64,000 nucleotides of DNA, from the NCBI GenBank assembly GCA_049115815.1, contig JAGDZO010000006.1, positions 699,597 to 763,596 on the forward strand, written 5' to 3'. The notes below the pieces were generated by a model that searched no databases, was not told the origin of the DNA, and saw only the letters and a list, made by a program, of their open reading frames with translations. This DNA is from Marinoscillum sp049115815 (GTDB taxonomy: Bacteria; Bacteroidota; Bacteroidia; Cytophagales; Cyclobacteriaceae). Below, piece after piece: positions 18,167 through 27,049 of the stretch. The position numbers and the translations under genes were made by a program. Each line of letters begins with the position of its first letter. The stretch's first letter is position 1.

Positions 18167-18931
18167 GTGTTTTTTATTTTTTCGAAGCTTCTGGCTATTT
18201 TTCTTAAGCCCCTAATTTGGGTAATTCTGCTTTTTATCTTGAGTTTCTTAAGCAAATCAGCGACTAAAGCAAAGACGTTCAGAGTCATCGGATTTATTCT
18301 GCTTGTTATTATTACAAATCCTTGGCTAGCTAATCGCATGATCAACGATTGGGAAACAGGTCCTATTCGAAAAGATGAAATCCCTTTAGTTAAAACTGCG
18401 GTTGTCCTTGGCGGAATACTTGACAATCAAAATAGCCTCCCGGAAGATCAAGTACGTTTAAACTCCAGTAGCGAACGATTAATTGAGGCCCTGATACTTT
18501 ATAAAGCTGGAGTGGTGAGAAGAATAATTATCTCCGGTGGCGATGGATCAATGGATCAAGAAGGTGATCCCGAAAGTCTGGTATTACAAAACCTGTCAAG
18601 GGACTTGATTGGGAGGAGCAAAATACTGATCGACAGCTTGTCTAAAAACACTTATGAAAATGCAGTAAACACTTCTGCCATTCTCTCTGAAATTGGTTTG
18701 GAAGAACAACCCATACTTTTAATTACGTCGGCTTTCCATATGCCTCGCGCTCTCAAATGCTTCGAAAAGCAAGGAATCGTAGCTATTCCTTTTCCTGTTG
18801 ATTATCGTGGAACTGACCAGAGCTTTCAATTCTCTCAACTAGTTCCTGATAACTCATCGATCACTCTTTGGAATATTCTTATCAAAGAATGGGTGGGCAT
18901 TCTCGTTTATAAAACCTTGGGGTACGCCTAA
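18167..18931 (+). CDS. YdcF/ElyC-like DUF218 protein
   Basis: A 254-residue protein with two N-terminal hydrophobic segments, then a DUF218 domain: VVLGGIL, a conserved IISGGDGS segment, ENAVNT, and LITSAFHMPRA. ElyC-type relatives act in envelope and peptidoglycan-precursor homeostasis, but biochemical roles are poorly known. The start is GTG at 18167; no in-frame ATG precedes the first membrane segment. It is 8 bases from the ABC transporter stop, suggesting one transcript. A strong hairpin follows. Confidence 0.85.
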   Translation: MFFIFSKLLAIFLKPLIWVILLFILSFLSKSATKAKTFRVIGFILLVIITNPWLANRMINDWETGPIRKDEIPLVKTAVVLGGILDNQNSLPEDQVRLNSSSERLIEALILYKAGVVRRIIISGGDGSMDQEGDPESLVLQNLSRDLIGRSKILIDSLSKNTYENAVNTSAILSEIGLEEQPILLITSAFHMPRALKCFEKQGIVAIPFPVDYRGTDQSFQFSQLVPDNSSITLWNILIKEWVGILVYKTLGYA

Positions 18932-18936
18932 ACTAA

Positions 18937-18966
18937 AAAAGCTCCAGCGAATTCGCTAGAGCTTTT
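18937..18966. terminator. bidirectional terminator between convergent genes
   Basis: AAAAGCTC-C-AGCGA and TCGCT-A-GAGCTTTT form a long stem with one C-A mismatch. A residues on the left and T residues on the right allow termination on both strands, serving the DUF218 gene and the convergent basic-protein gene. Confidence 0.8.
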
Positions 18967-18987
18967 AATTTTCTCAGGAAAAAGGTA

Positions 18988-19314
18988 TCAACCTTCTTTC
19001 TCGTCCTTTTTGTCTTCTTTTTTTGCAGCAGGCTTCTTCTTAGCAGCTGGCTTCTTCTTGACTGTTTCCTTTTTTGCAGCAGGTTCTTTCTTCTCCTCTG
19101 CAGCTACTTCTTTAGCAGCAACTTCCTTAACCTCCTCCTTTGCTGGAGCTTCTTTTTTAGCAGGTTTCGCAGGTTTTTCGAATGACTTCTTCAGCTCATC
19201 TACATCTACGTTCTTGATTACCGGAACAGAGTTGAGAAGTTTAATCTTACTCACTCTATTCTTTGCTCTTGATTTATTTCTTTTACCTTTTCTTTCTAGT
19301 CTAGTAACAGCCAT
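18988..19314 (-). CDS. basic protein with histone-H1-like Lys/Ala/Pro tail
   Basis: A 108-residue protein in two parts. Residues 1-45 are a basic segment (RLERKGKRNKSRAKNR) with a short hydrophobic core (VPVIKNVDVDELKKSF). The rest is a low-complexity tail of PAKK, AAKK and KEE repeats. Such tails are known in bacterial histone-H1-like and HU-tailed proteins, so nucleic-acid or ribosome association is plausible but not shown. The mixed acidic/basic tail differs from pure H1 tails. The opposite strand is also open, but it reads as Phe/Ser/Ala repeats and is a shadow. It is divergent from hisS with a 68-base gap. Confidence 0.75.
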   Translation of the reverse strand: MAVTRLERKGKRNKSRAKNRVSKIKLLNSVPVIKNVDVDELKKSFEKPAKPAKKEAPAKEEVKEVAAKEVAAEEKKEPAAKKETVKKKPAAKKKPAAKKEDKKDEKEG

Positions 19315-19382
19315 CTTCTGATCATTTCTTTTTAACGAGGTGCAAATTTAGAGGATTACTTAGTTTTGTCCAAAACAAATAT

Positions 19383-20747
19383 ATGTCAAACTCAAAACCT
19401 TCCATACCAAAGGGAACTCGTGATTTTGGCCCTGAGGAATCAGCCAAAAGGTCTTATATCATAGGTATCATCACAAAGAATTTCATCAAATATGGTTTTC
19501 AAAAGATTGAAACACCTACGATGGAACAGCTCTCGGTCCTTACTGGCAAATACGGAGATGAAGGAGATCAATTAATCTTCAAAATCATTAATTCTGGAGA
19601 CTTTCTAAAAAAATCGGAAACATCCGATTTTGAGAACGGAAGCAGTGCTTTATTACCAAAGATTTCAGAGAAAGGTTTGCGCTATGACTTGACGGTGCCT
19701 TTCGCAAGATTTGTTGTTCAAAATCAGCATCAGATTACTTTTCCTTTCAAACGATTTCAGATTCAACCAGTTTGGAGAGCAGACAGACCACAGAAAGGGA
19801 GATATCGTGAATTCTATCAATGTGATGCCGATATTATAGGTTCGGATTCACTGTGGAACGAGGCTGAGCTAACTATGCTTATCCATGATGTCTTCCGCGA
19901 TCTTGGCTATCACAAGTTTCAATTGAAGATTAATCACAGAAAAGTTCTGAACGGATTGGCTGAATTCGTGGGGTTATCTGGTCGGGAAATACCTTTCTGT
20001 GTTTCAATAGACAAACTAGATAAAATTGGAAGAGAGAAAGTTGAAATTGAGCTTCTTGAGTTGGGAGCAACTCAAGATAAATTGAGTCAACTTTTTTCAC
20101 TTTTTGAAAACAGCAACTCAATTTCCTTGAAAATAGATGCGCTCGCGGAGATAATCGGGAGCAATAAAGGAATTGAAGAATTGAAACAGTTTCAAGGATA
20201 TTTGGAGACTTCCCAAAATACAAACTATCAGATTGATCTGGATCTAAGTCTAGCCAGAGGGCTTACGTATTACACTGGGATGATTTTCGAAGTAAAAGCT
20301 ACAGATGTCAAAATTGGAAGTATTTCTGGCGGAGGCCGATATGACGACCTCACGGGTGTATTTGGCTTAAATGGCATTTCAGGAGTGGGTATTTCATTTG
20401 GGCTAGATCGAATATATGATGTAATGGAAGACAGGAAGATTTTCCCCTCCTCGTCTGAAAATTCATCTCAAGTATTAATTGCACATTTTGATGAACCCAG
20501 TTTTCTTCATGGGATGAGCGTATTGTCCGCACTTCGAGAAGCCAATATCCGAGCAGAACTATACCCTGACAGCACTAAGATTAAGAAGCAATTCAATTAT
20601 GCCGATAAAATGAAAATACAACATGTTTTGGTGATTGGCTCTGATGAAATCGAATCGAAAAAATATGCTTTTAAAAACATGTTAGATGGCACACAAGAAA
20701 ATAAGTCTATCAATGAAATAATATCATATTTTCAATCCAAAATTTAA
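19383..20747 (+). CDS. hisS: histidine-tRNA ligase
   Basis: Charges tRNA-His in the cytoplasm. The 454-residue class II synthetase has the N-terminal KGTRDFGPEE, RYDLTVPFARF, motif 2 near residues 127-150 (VWRADRPQKGRYREF), the histidine-specific LARGLTYYTG around 290, and SGGGRYDDL with motif 3 (GVGISFGLDRI). A C-terminal anticodon-binding domain follows. A TAGTTTTG element at 19361-19368 lies 14 bases before the ATG and could be a -7 box, though no good -33 element is spaced before it. The secreted CHU_C gene starts shortly downstream. Confidence 0.97.
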   Translation: MSNSKPSIPKGTRDFGPEESAKRSYIIGIITKNFIKYGFQKIETPTMEQLSVLTGKYGDEGDQLIFKIINSGDFLKKSETSDFENGSSALLPKISEKGLRYDLTVPFARFVVQNQHQITFPFKRFQIQPVWRADRPQKGRYREFYQCDADIIGSDSLWNEAELTMLIHDVFRDLGYHKFQLKINHRKVLNGLAEFVGLSGREIPFCVSIDKLDKIGREKVEIELLELGATQDKLSQLFSLFENSNSISLKIDALAEIIGSNKGIEELKQFQGYLETSQNTNYQIDLDLSLARGLTYYTGMIFEVKATDVKIGSISGGGRYDDLTGVFGLNGISGVGISFGLDRIYDVMEDRKIFPSSSENSSQVLIAHFDEPSFLHGMSVLSALREANIRAELYPDSTKIKKQFNYADKMKIQHVLVIGSDEIESKKYAFKNMLDGTQENKSINEIISYFQSKI

Positions 20748-20785
20748 TACTCAAACTACCGTTATGATTGGGGTATACTACCAAA

Positions 20786-22399
20786 ATGAAAAGACTCTTC
20801 TTCATACTGACCCTAATATCTCACTTTGGCTACTCGCAGCATAGTAGTCAATTAGGACGGTTTTCGATAGAATATTCTTCCGGTTGCCTTCCCGTCACAG
20901 TGTCCATTCAAGAGCATGACTCTTTTGGAAATATTAGCCGACAATATTTCTATGAAGAAGGCCTTATCGAGACGCCTGACACTTTCCACACATATAGCAA
21001 TGCGGGCACATACGCCATTGTCCAATTTCTGGGGGAAGATATCGTACCTAAAACAGACACACTCATTTTCGAAGTACTGGAAAGCTACCTGCCAGAATAT
21101 TCAGTAGCAAAATGTTCAAATACTGAAGCAAAAGTTATCATAGAGGAGCAAGATCCCTATGACTATCATATAGTTTGGTTTAGTGAAACTGATTCAGTTG
21201 AAATCCGAAGCGGCAATAATTCTAATGCAAGCTATGACTTTGGTCAATCAACAGGTCTAGTTCGAGTAAAGGGCTTTTACGAGAGCGCCTATCCTACCTG
21301 CGGCTCAAGTACTTATTCGCTAGACCTTAGCCAAGCAGGTGCTGAACAAATAAAGTCGAGCGAACTAATCCAAGTTTGTCAAGACAACTATTATCTCAAT
21401 ATGGAGCTAGCCAATCACAGCGAACTTTCATTTCTACAAGTTGATCTAATCAATAATAATGATCGCCAAACTATTCACACAGGAACTCTTTCTGATTCTA
21501 TCGTCAGTTTCCCTATCAGTCAAAATTTAGAAAGTGAAGCCTATTGTATCGATCTGAGTGTACTTAATGCTTGTGATCTTAGCATATTATCTACCGCAAA
21601 CTACTGCGACTCGGTAAATGAAAATAGTGCCAACCTAGCAGAAGCCCATGCTGGTTACGTTTCTAATGATGTGTTAATCTCATTCGACACTTTGAGGGGC
21701 AAAAATGTTCAGATAGACAGAAGAATATTGGGACGTTCTGAATTCATCTCATTGGGTGCCCATGAAGCCAGTTATTTGGATAGCACTGCTGTCTCTACCA
21801 GACAATATGAATACCGACTAATCGAATTTGATACTTGCCAGAATTTCCTAGATACGGTGTTGGTAGCGCCACCTTATATCAAATTAACAGACCGCAATCG
21901 CTATTTGAATACGATTTCTTTCGATGCCTTCCCTCCCATGAATTTGAATGGTAACTACCAGGAAGAATTCGTCCTTTCCTCTGTTTTAAGTGATTCGGAA
22001 ATATCTTACGATTACCAAGAGGTATATAAACTTCCAGGTGGATTAGGCAGCACCATTCGAGTACGAGCAGTTTACCGGTATGATGATCTCATATTATTTT
22101 CTAATGAGATATTGACTCCTTATGAGGAAGTTGTTTTTGTACCTACCGCATTCTCGCCAAATCAGGATGGGGTAAATGATGAATTGTTTCTATTTGGCTT
22201 ACCCAATAATAATTTCACTATAACCATCTATGATCGATGGGGAAAGAATATCCTTACAACTAGCAACAATCCTGTTTGGAATGGCTTCACCAGAAAGGAA
22301 CTAGCACCGGAAGGAACCTATCTGTATCAATTATCATTTGAACAAGAAAACGGGGTGCTTAAAGAGCAAGTTGGTACTTTTACATTATTGAGAAAATAA
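20786..22399 (+). CDS. secreted protein with gliding-motility-type CHU_C C-terminal domain
   Basis: An exported protein of 537 residues from the ATG at 20786; the longer TTG reading at 20768 would spoil the signal peptide MKRLFFILTLISHFGYSQ. The body is beta-sandwich-like with PKD/Ig-like character and no enzyme motif. The last ~90 residues are the CHU_C/type B T9SS domain (FSPNQDGVNDELF, then YDRWGK, then GTYLYQL), known to direct secretion and surface attachment through the T9SS. The ybaB gene begins 11 bases downstream. Confidence 0.88.
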   Translation: MKRLFFILTLISHFGYSQHSSQLGRFSIEYSSGCLPVTVSIQEHDSFGNISRQYFYEEGLIETPDTFHTYSNAGTYAIVQFLGEDIVPKTDTLIFEVLESYLPEYSVAKCSNTEAKVIIEEQDPYDYHIVWFSETDSVEIRSGNNSNASYDFGQSTGLVRVKGFYESAYPTCGSSTYSLDLSQAGAEQIKSSELIQVCQDNYYLNMELANHSELSFLQVDLINNNDRQTIHTGTLSDSIVSFPISQNLESEAYCIDLSVLNACDLSILSTANYCDSVNENSANLAEAHAGYVSNDVLISFDTLRGKNVQIDRRILGRSEFISLGAHEASYLDSTAVSTRQYEYRLIEFDTCQNFLDTVLVAPPYIKLTDRNRYLNTISFDAFPPMNLNGNYQEEFVLSSVLSDSEISYDYQEVYKLPGGLGSTIRVRAVYRYDDLILFSNEILTPYEEVVFVPTAFSPNQDGVNDELFLFGLPNNNFTITIYDRWGKNILTTSNNPVWNGFTRKELAPEGTYLYQLSFEQENGVLKEQVGTFTLLRK

Positions 22400-22410
22400 A
22401 CACTATTGAG

Positions 22411-22746
22411 ATGTTTGACATGATGAAAATGATGGGGAAGCTGAAGGAAGTCCAAGACGGAATGAAGCATGCCCAGGAAGGACTAAAAGATATTACTGCA
22501 GAGGCCGAGTCAGGAGCTGGAATGGTTAAAGCGGTGGTCAATGGGAATAAAGAGATCATTTCACTAGACATTGATCCGTCCCTAATCAATACGGAAGATG
22601 CCGTAATGATGAAGGATTTGATCGTTGCTGCGGTGAACAAAGCCATAAAAGAAGCTGAAGTAGCCTCCAAGGCTCATTTACAAAAAGCCACAGAAGGCAT
22701 GATGCCAAACATTCCCGGGTTTGACATCAATAGCATGATGAAATGA
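22411..22746 (+). CDS. YbaB/EbfC family nucleoid-associated protein
   Basis: A 111-residue DNA-binding protein typical of YbaB/EbfC: a Met-rich N-terminus (MFDMMKMMGKL), a long helix, a GAGMVKAVVNG strand region, a second helix with NKAIKEAEV, and a Met-rich C-terminus. Relatives form dimers with tweezer-like DNA binding. It shares ATGA with the downstream glycosyltransferase gene. The usual dnaX/recR neighbours are absent. Confidence 0.92.
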   Translation: MFDMMKMMGKLKEVQDGMKHAQEGLKDITAEAESGAGMVKAVVNGNKEIISLDIDPSLINTEDAVMMKDLIVAAVNKAIKEAEVASKAHLQKATEGMMPNIPGFDINSMMK

Positions 22747-23747
22747 CCAAAGTAGCAGTTGTCATTCTTAACTATAACGGAAGTGACTTTCTTAAGACTT
22801 TTCTTCCAACTTTGATCAAACATACCCCCGATGCTGATCTTATAGTAGCCGACAACTGCTCAACAGACGATTCATTGAAAGTGCTTGACGCTTTTACTGA
22901 AATCAAAACAATCCAACTAGAAGAAAACTTTGGATATGCTGGAGGCTACAATAAGGCCTTGGAGCAAATTAGTGCTAAATATTATATACTGCTCAACTCG
23001 GATGTCGAGGTGACTGCAAATTGGCTCGCTCCTCTTGTTGAATATCTAGATCAGAATCCCAAGTACGCAGCTGTGCAGCCTAAACTTCTCGACTACCAAG
23101 AAAGACATAGGTTTGAATATGCAGGAGCTTCAGGAGGATTTCTTGATTCCTTAGGTTATCCCTATTGCAGAGGCCGAATCTTCGACCATTTGGAAACTGA
23201 TGAGCATCAGTACAATGAAGTGTTGGATATTTTTTGGTCAAGTGGTGCTACATTTTTAGTTCGTTCGGAAGCTTTTCATCAGATTGGAGGATTTGATTCT
23301 TCGTTCTTTGCTCATATGGAAGAAATTGATTTGTGCTGGAGGCTGAAAAGTATTGGGTATCACATCGCGTGTATTCCCGAGTCCCAAGTATACCATGTGG
23401 GCGGAGGCACTCTAAACAAAATAAACCCTCGTAAGACTTACTTGAATTTTCGAAATGGGATGAGGTTGTTAGTCAAGAACTTACCTATTGAACAATTGCT
23501 TTTTAAAATTCCTCTAAGAGCATTTTTGGATTTTCTGGCTTCATTCCAATTATTAATAACTCAATCAAGGCAGCATTTTTTCGCTGTATATCAAGCTTAT
23601 TGGGATGTGTTGAAGTTTATTGTAAGAGATTTAAAGAATAGTCCCCGTTCAAAAATCAATATTGAAAACAATAACGTAAAATCAATCGTCTTTCAATACT
23701 TCATCAGAAAAGTAAAGACATTCGATCAACTCAATAATACCAAATAG
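22743..23747 (+). CDS. family 2 glycosyltransferase
   Basis: A 334-residue GT-A fold enzyme of the rhamnosyltransferase-like GT2 group. Motifs are VVILNYNG at the N-terminus, ADNCSTDDS, the metal-binding region LLNSDVEV, and FAHMEEIDLCWR, which holds the probable catalytic acid. Acceptor and sugar are unknown. A C-terminal hydrophobic helix region may lie on the membrane. It overlaps ybaB by 4 bases and its last 17 bases overlap the convergent PspC gene. Confidence 0.92.
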   Translation: MTKVAVVILNYNGSDFLKTFLPTLIKHTPDADLIVADNCSTDDSLKVLDAFTEIKTIQLEENFGYAGGYNKALEQISAKYYILLNSDVEVTANWLAPLVEYLDQNPKYAAVQPKLLDYQERHRFEYAGASGGFLDSLGYPYCRGRIFDHLETDEHQYNEVLDIFWSSGATFLVRSEAFHQIGGFDSSFFAHMEEIDLCWRLKSIGYHIACIPESQVYHVGGGTLNKINPRKTYLNFRNGMRLLVKNLPIEQLLFKIPLRAFLDFLASFQLLITQSRQHFFAVYQAYWDVLKFIVRDLKNSPRSKINIENNNVKSIVFQYFIRKVKTFDQLNNTK

Positions 23748-23940
23748 AGTTATCTCTTCTTCTGAGAATTTTCCTGAAATTCATAATGAATGCCAAAGCC
23801 AAATACACGATGATTGGCGACCCAAAAGTCAAAAATGAGGCGTAGATAAAGAAAAGTCGAATACTTGAAATTGGAATTCTAAACTTTTCTCCTAAACGAG
23901 TACAAACCCCGAAAGCATACTTCTCTAGAAATTCTTGCAT
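23731..23940 (-). CDS. PspC domain protein
   Basis: A 69-residue single-domain PspC-like protein: FGVCTRLGEKFRIPISSIR followed by a hydrophobic pair of segments (FFIYASFLTFG, IIVYLALAFIM) and a basic C-terminus. In enterics PspC senses envelope stress; stand-alone copies in Bacteroidota have no proven role. Its start lies 142 bases from the divergent OmpA/TPR gene, sharing an intergenic region with a perfect inverted repeat at 24009-24034. Confidence 0.85.
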   Translation of the reverse strand: MQEFLEKYAFGVCTRLGEKFRIPISSIRLFFIYASFLTFGSPIIVYLALAFIMNFRKILRRRDNSIWYY

Positions 23941-24008
23941 GACAAATTCTTTATATTAAAAACAAAGATAACAAAACCGACTTAGATTTGTTGAAAACCT
24001 TAAATTGA

Positions 24009-24034
24009 ATGCAATAATTTGAGTATTATTGCAT
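24009..24034. repeat. perfect 10-bp inverted repeat in divergent promoter region
   Basis: ATGCAATAAT (24009-24018), a 6-base spacer, then ATTATTGCAT (24025-24034). It lies between pspC and the OmpA/TPR lipoprotein gene, 49 bases before the chosen ATG of the latter. It has no T run and is not placed as a terminator, so an operator is the simplest reading. This is inference. Confidence 0.5.
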
Positions 24035-24082
24035 CTTCAAATAATTGGACTAGACCATTATTTCAATCGAAAATTCAAAAAA

Positions 24083-25879
24083 ATGATCCACATGAGAAAA
24101 TTTAAATTTGCTTTAGGCTTTGTAGCTGGGGCAATCATTTTTTCTGGTTGCACGCTAAGTAAAATGATCAAACTAGCAGCTGACCAAGATTTACAAGTAA
24201 CCCCGAATCCTCTTGAGATTCATGGCGGAAACGTACCATTCGAAATGTCTGCAGTACTTCCTCCAAAAATGCTTCCAGCAGGTAAGGTTTACACAGTGAA
24301 CACTATCTATCAGTATGGCGACCAAGAAGTTGCTGTTGGTTCAATAGAATTTAAAGCTGATGACTTTCCTAATAGTAGCTCTACTACTTCAAGAAAGAGT
24401 GCTGAGTTCACTTTCCCATATCAAGATGGAATGAGCCCGGGAACTCTTTATGTAGAAGGTGTTGCTAGTGATCCTAAGTCTGGTAAGTCTGCTACTTCTC
24501 CAAGAATGGCTGTTGCTCAAGGACTTGTAAGCACTTCTGCATTCGTAAAGCCTATTGCTTTGGCTTCTTATGCTGACCATGGTTACAATGACAAAGAAGA
24601 GTTGATCCCGACAAATGTTAATTTCTATTTTGCTCAAGGTGTTGGTTCTTTGAATCCATCTTTAAGTTTTGATGGTAAATCAAACAGATCAAAGTCAAAC
24701 GATCTTTCCGCCTTCATTGCAGAGAAAAACGTAACTAAGACGGTAACAATCACTGGTACTCACTCACCAGAAGGTACTGAGCGAATCAACAAAGGTCTCT
24801 CTGAAAGTAGAGCAAAAGCGATCGAGAACTTCTATCGTAAGCAAATGAGACGTTATGACTACAAAGGTCTTGCTGATTCTATCAAATTCATCATCAAGCC
24901 TGTGGTAGAAGATTGGAGGGCGCTTAAAGCAGCTATCCAAACTAGCGAGCTTTCAATGGATGATAAAAATCAAATCGGAAGAATTCTGAGCGGAACAGGA
25001 ACATTCGAAGAAAAAGAAAAAGAAATCCAAAAATTGAGTTCTTATTCAACCATTCTTGAGGACATATACCCTGCACTAAGAACAGCTAAAACAGAAATCT
25101 TGACTGTGAAGGAGAAGAAATCTAATGCTGAAATCGCTGTGTTATCTAAGAAGATTGTAAGCGAAGAAGCTAGCATGGATACTTTGAGCATTGAGGAACT
25201 TATGTTCTCAGCTACGCTTACTCCTTCAATTGATGAGAAAATAGCAATCTATCAAGCTGCTACTAAAAGTGGTGAGTGGAATGCTCACAACAACTTAGGT
25301 GCTGCTTACATAGAAAAAGCAATGAGTGCTGAAGGTGGAGACAAAACTAAACTTGTACAAGATGCAATCACTCAATTGGAAATTGCTGCAAAGAAAAAAT
25401 CTTCTGCGATAGTTTCTGCAAATATGGCTGCAGCTTACTCAATGCAATCAGATAATGATAAGGCTATGGAAGCTATCTCTGCAGCTGAGTCTGCTTCACC
25501 AGATAACACAACTGCCAGCAATATCAGTGGAATGAAAGGTGCTCTTCAACTCGCTTCTAGTGATTACGAAGGTGCAAGTGCTTCATTTGCTTCTGCTGCT
25601 GAAAGTGATGTAGTTGCTTTCGATTCTGGGCTTGCTCAGTTGTTGAATGGAAACTATTCTGAAGCTAAAAACACTCTAGGTGAGGTTACTGGAAATGATA
25701 AGCTGGGAGCTGAGGCTCATTACTTAATCGCCATTGCTTCTGCAAGGGAAAATAACGTAGCTGACGTAGCTAGTAGCTTGAAAGCGGCAGTTGACAAAGA
25801 TCCTGCTCTTAAGGATAAAGCATTGAATGATTTAGAATTCAATAAGTATGCTGACGCAGTTGCAAAAGCTGTAAAATAA
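24083..25879 (+). CDS. lipoprotein with OmpA-like domain and TPR repeats
   Basis: About 598 residues with an SPII signal ending in lipobox FSGC. The ATG at 24083 or 24092 gives a normal signal; an upstream TTG reading at 24029 does not. Residues ~30-170 are beta-rich. An OmpA-like peptidoglycan-binding segment follows (NFYFAQGVGS, then GTHSPEGTERIN and LSESRAKAIENFY). The C-terminal ~220 residues are TPR-like helices rich in Ala/Ser. It is probably outer-membrane-anchored and in contact with peptidoglycan; its partner is unknown. A terminator follows. Confidence 0.87.
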   Translation: MIHMRKFKFALGFVAGAIIFSGCTLSKMIKLAADQDLQVTPNPLEIHGGNVPFEMSAVLPPKMLPAGKVYTVNTIYQYGDQEVAVGSIEFKADDFPNSSSTTSRKSAEFTFPYQDGMSPGTLYVEGVASDPKSGKSATSPRMAVAQGLVSTSAFVKPIALASYADHGYNDKEELIPTNVNFYFAQGVGSLNPSLSFDGKSNRSKSNDLSAFIAEKNVTKTVTITGTHSPEGTERINKGLSESRAKAIENFYRKQMRRYDYKGLADSIKFIIKPVVEDWRALKAAIQTSELSMDDKNQIGRILSGTGTFEEKEKEIQKLSSYSTILEDIYPALRTAKTEILTVKEKKSNAEIAVLSKKIVSEEASMDTLSIEELMFSATLTPSIDEKIAIYQAATKSGEWNAHNNLGAAYIEKAMSAEGGDKTKLVQDAITQLEIAAKKKSSAIVSANMAAAYSMQSDNDKAMEAISAAESASPDNTTASNISGMKGALQLASSDYEGASASFASAAESDVVAFDSGLAQLLNGNYSEAKNTLGEVTGNDKLGAEAHYLIAIASARENNVADVASSLKAAVDKDPALKDKALNDLEFNKYADAVAKAVK

Positions 25880-25900
25880 GCATCTCAGAAACTTGATTTA

Positions 25901-25928
25901 AAAAGCCTTCCTTTGGAAGGCTTTTTTT
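25901..25928 (+). terminator. rho-independent terminator after OmpA/TPR gene
   Basis: An 11-bp stem AAAAGCCTTCC / GGAAGGCTTTT with a TTT loop and trailing T residues. Confidence 0.93.
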
Positions 25929-25993
25929 GTTTTAACCCATATTATATCAATCGAATAATTTAATTTAGCGGCAATAAAATTTAAGGAAAGATC

Positions 25994-26974
25994 ATGCGAG
26001 AAATTCAGTTTAGACAGGCTTTAGGTGAAGCGATGAGTGAGGAAATGAGAAGAGACAGTAAAGTCTTTTTGATGGGAGAAGAAGTGGCGGAATATAACGG
26101 AGCCTACAAGGTAAGTCAAGGTATGCTAGATGAGTTTGGAGCTGATCGGGTAATAGACACTCCTATCGCTGAATTGGGTTTTGCAGGGATTGGTGTTGGT
26201 GCCGCTATGAATGGCTTGAGACCTATCATCGAATTCATGACATTCAATTTCTCCTTGGTAGCGATTGATCAGATAATAAATGGAGCAGCTAAAATCAAAT
26301 CCATGTCCGGAGGACAATTTGATTCGCCAATAGTTTTCAGAGGACCGACTGGTAATGCTGGACAATTGAGTTCGCAACACTCCCAAAACTTTGAAAATTG
26401 GTACGCAAACACTCCTGGACTAAAGGTTGTAGTACCTTCAAATCCTTACGACGCTAAGGGCTTATTGAAGTCTTCCATAAGAGATGATAATCCTATTATT
26501 TTTATGGAATCAGAATTGATGTATGGAGATAAAGGCGAGGTTCCTGAGGAAGAGTACCTTATTTCTATCGGAGAGGCTAAAGTTGTAGAGCAAGGTAATG
26601 ACGTTACCCTAGTTTCTTTTGGTAAGATGATGAAAGTGGCAATCGAAGCTGCAGCAGAAGCAAAGAAAGAAGGAATCAGTGTTGAGGTAATTGATCTCAG
26701 AACTGTAAGACCTATAGACTACCCTGCTATCATCAACTCTATTAAGAAAACAAACAGACTGGTTATAGTGGAAGAAGCATGGCCGCTGGCATCAATTTCT
26801 GCCGATATCAGTCACCATGTCCAGAGAAACGCATTTGATTATTTGGATGCACCAATACACAGAGTAAATAGCAGAGACCTTCCATTGCCATATGCTCCTA
26901 CGTTGATTGAGGAGATTCTTCCTAATGTAAAGCGTACAATAGAGGCTATTAAAGCTGTTTCTTACAAGAAATAA
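25994..26974 (+). CDS. pdhB: pyruvate dehydrogenase E1 component subunit beta
   Basis: The beta subunit of thiamine-diphosphate-dependent E1 of the pyruvate dehydrogenase complex, 326 residues, the standard length. Seen are REIQFRQALGEAM, GEEVAEYNGAYKVSQG, DTPIAELGFAGIGVGAA, and the transketolase C-terminal segment VIDLRTVRPID. Alpha, E2 and E3 genes are not adjacent. Branched-chain E1 beta subunits are close relatives, but this N-terminal pattern favours PdhB. It is flanked by terminators on both sides and so probably transcribed alone. Confidence 0.93.
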   Translation: MREIQFRQALGEAMSEEMRRDSKVFLMGEEVAEYNGAYKVSQGMLDEFGADRVIDTPIAELGFAGIGVGAAMNGLRPIIEFMTFNFSLVAIDQIINGAAKIKSMSGGQFDSPIVFRGPTGNAGQLSSQHSQNFENWYANTPGLKVVVPSNPYDAKGLLKSSIRDDNPIIFMESELMYGDKGEVPEEEYLISIGEAKVVEQGNDVTLVSFGKMMKVAIEAAAEAKKEGISVEVIDLRTVRPIDYPAIINSIKKTNRLVIVEEAWPLASISADISHHVQRNAFDYLDAPIHRVNSRDLPLPYAPTLIEEILPNVKRTIEAIKAVSYKK

Positions 26975-26992
26975 TCAGCTAACGTAAAAATC

Positions 26993-27029
26993 AAAAAGGC
27001 TCATCAACAATGTTGATGAGCCTTTTTTT
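26993..27029. terminator. bidirectional terminator between pdhB and ffh
   Basis: A 16-bp perfect stem (26993-27008 with 27012-27027), AAT loop, A run on the left and T run on the right. It serves both convergent genes. Confidence 0.95.
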
Positions 27030-27049
27030 ATTCCATCATGAACTAACCA

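Noticed and set aside
19010..19321. Long open frame opposite the basic-protein gene
   Set aside because: It reads as Phe/Ser/Ala low complexity, the expected mirror of Lys/Ala codons, and has no protein-like features.
20768..20785. Longer TTG start for the CHU_C protein
   Set aside because: It would add residues before a good signal peptide that begins at the ATG at 20786.
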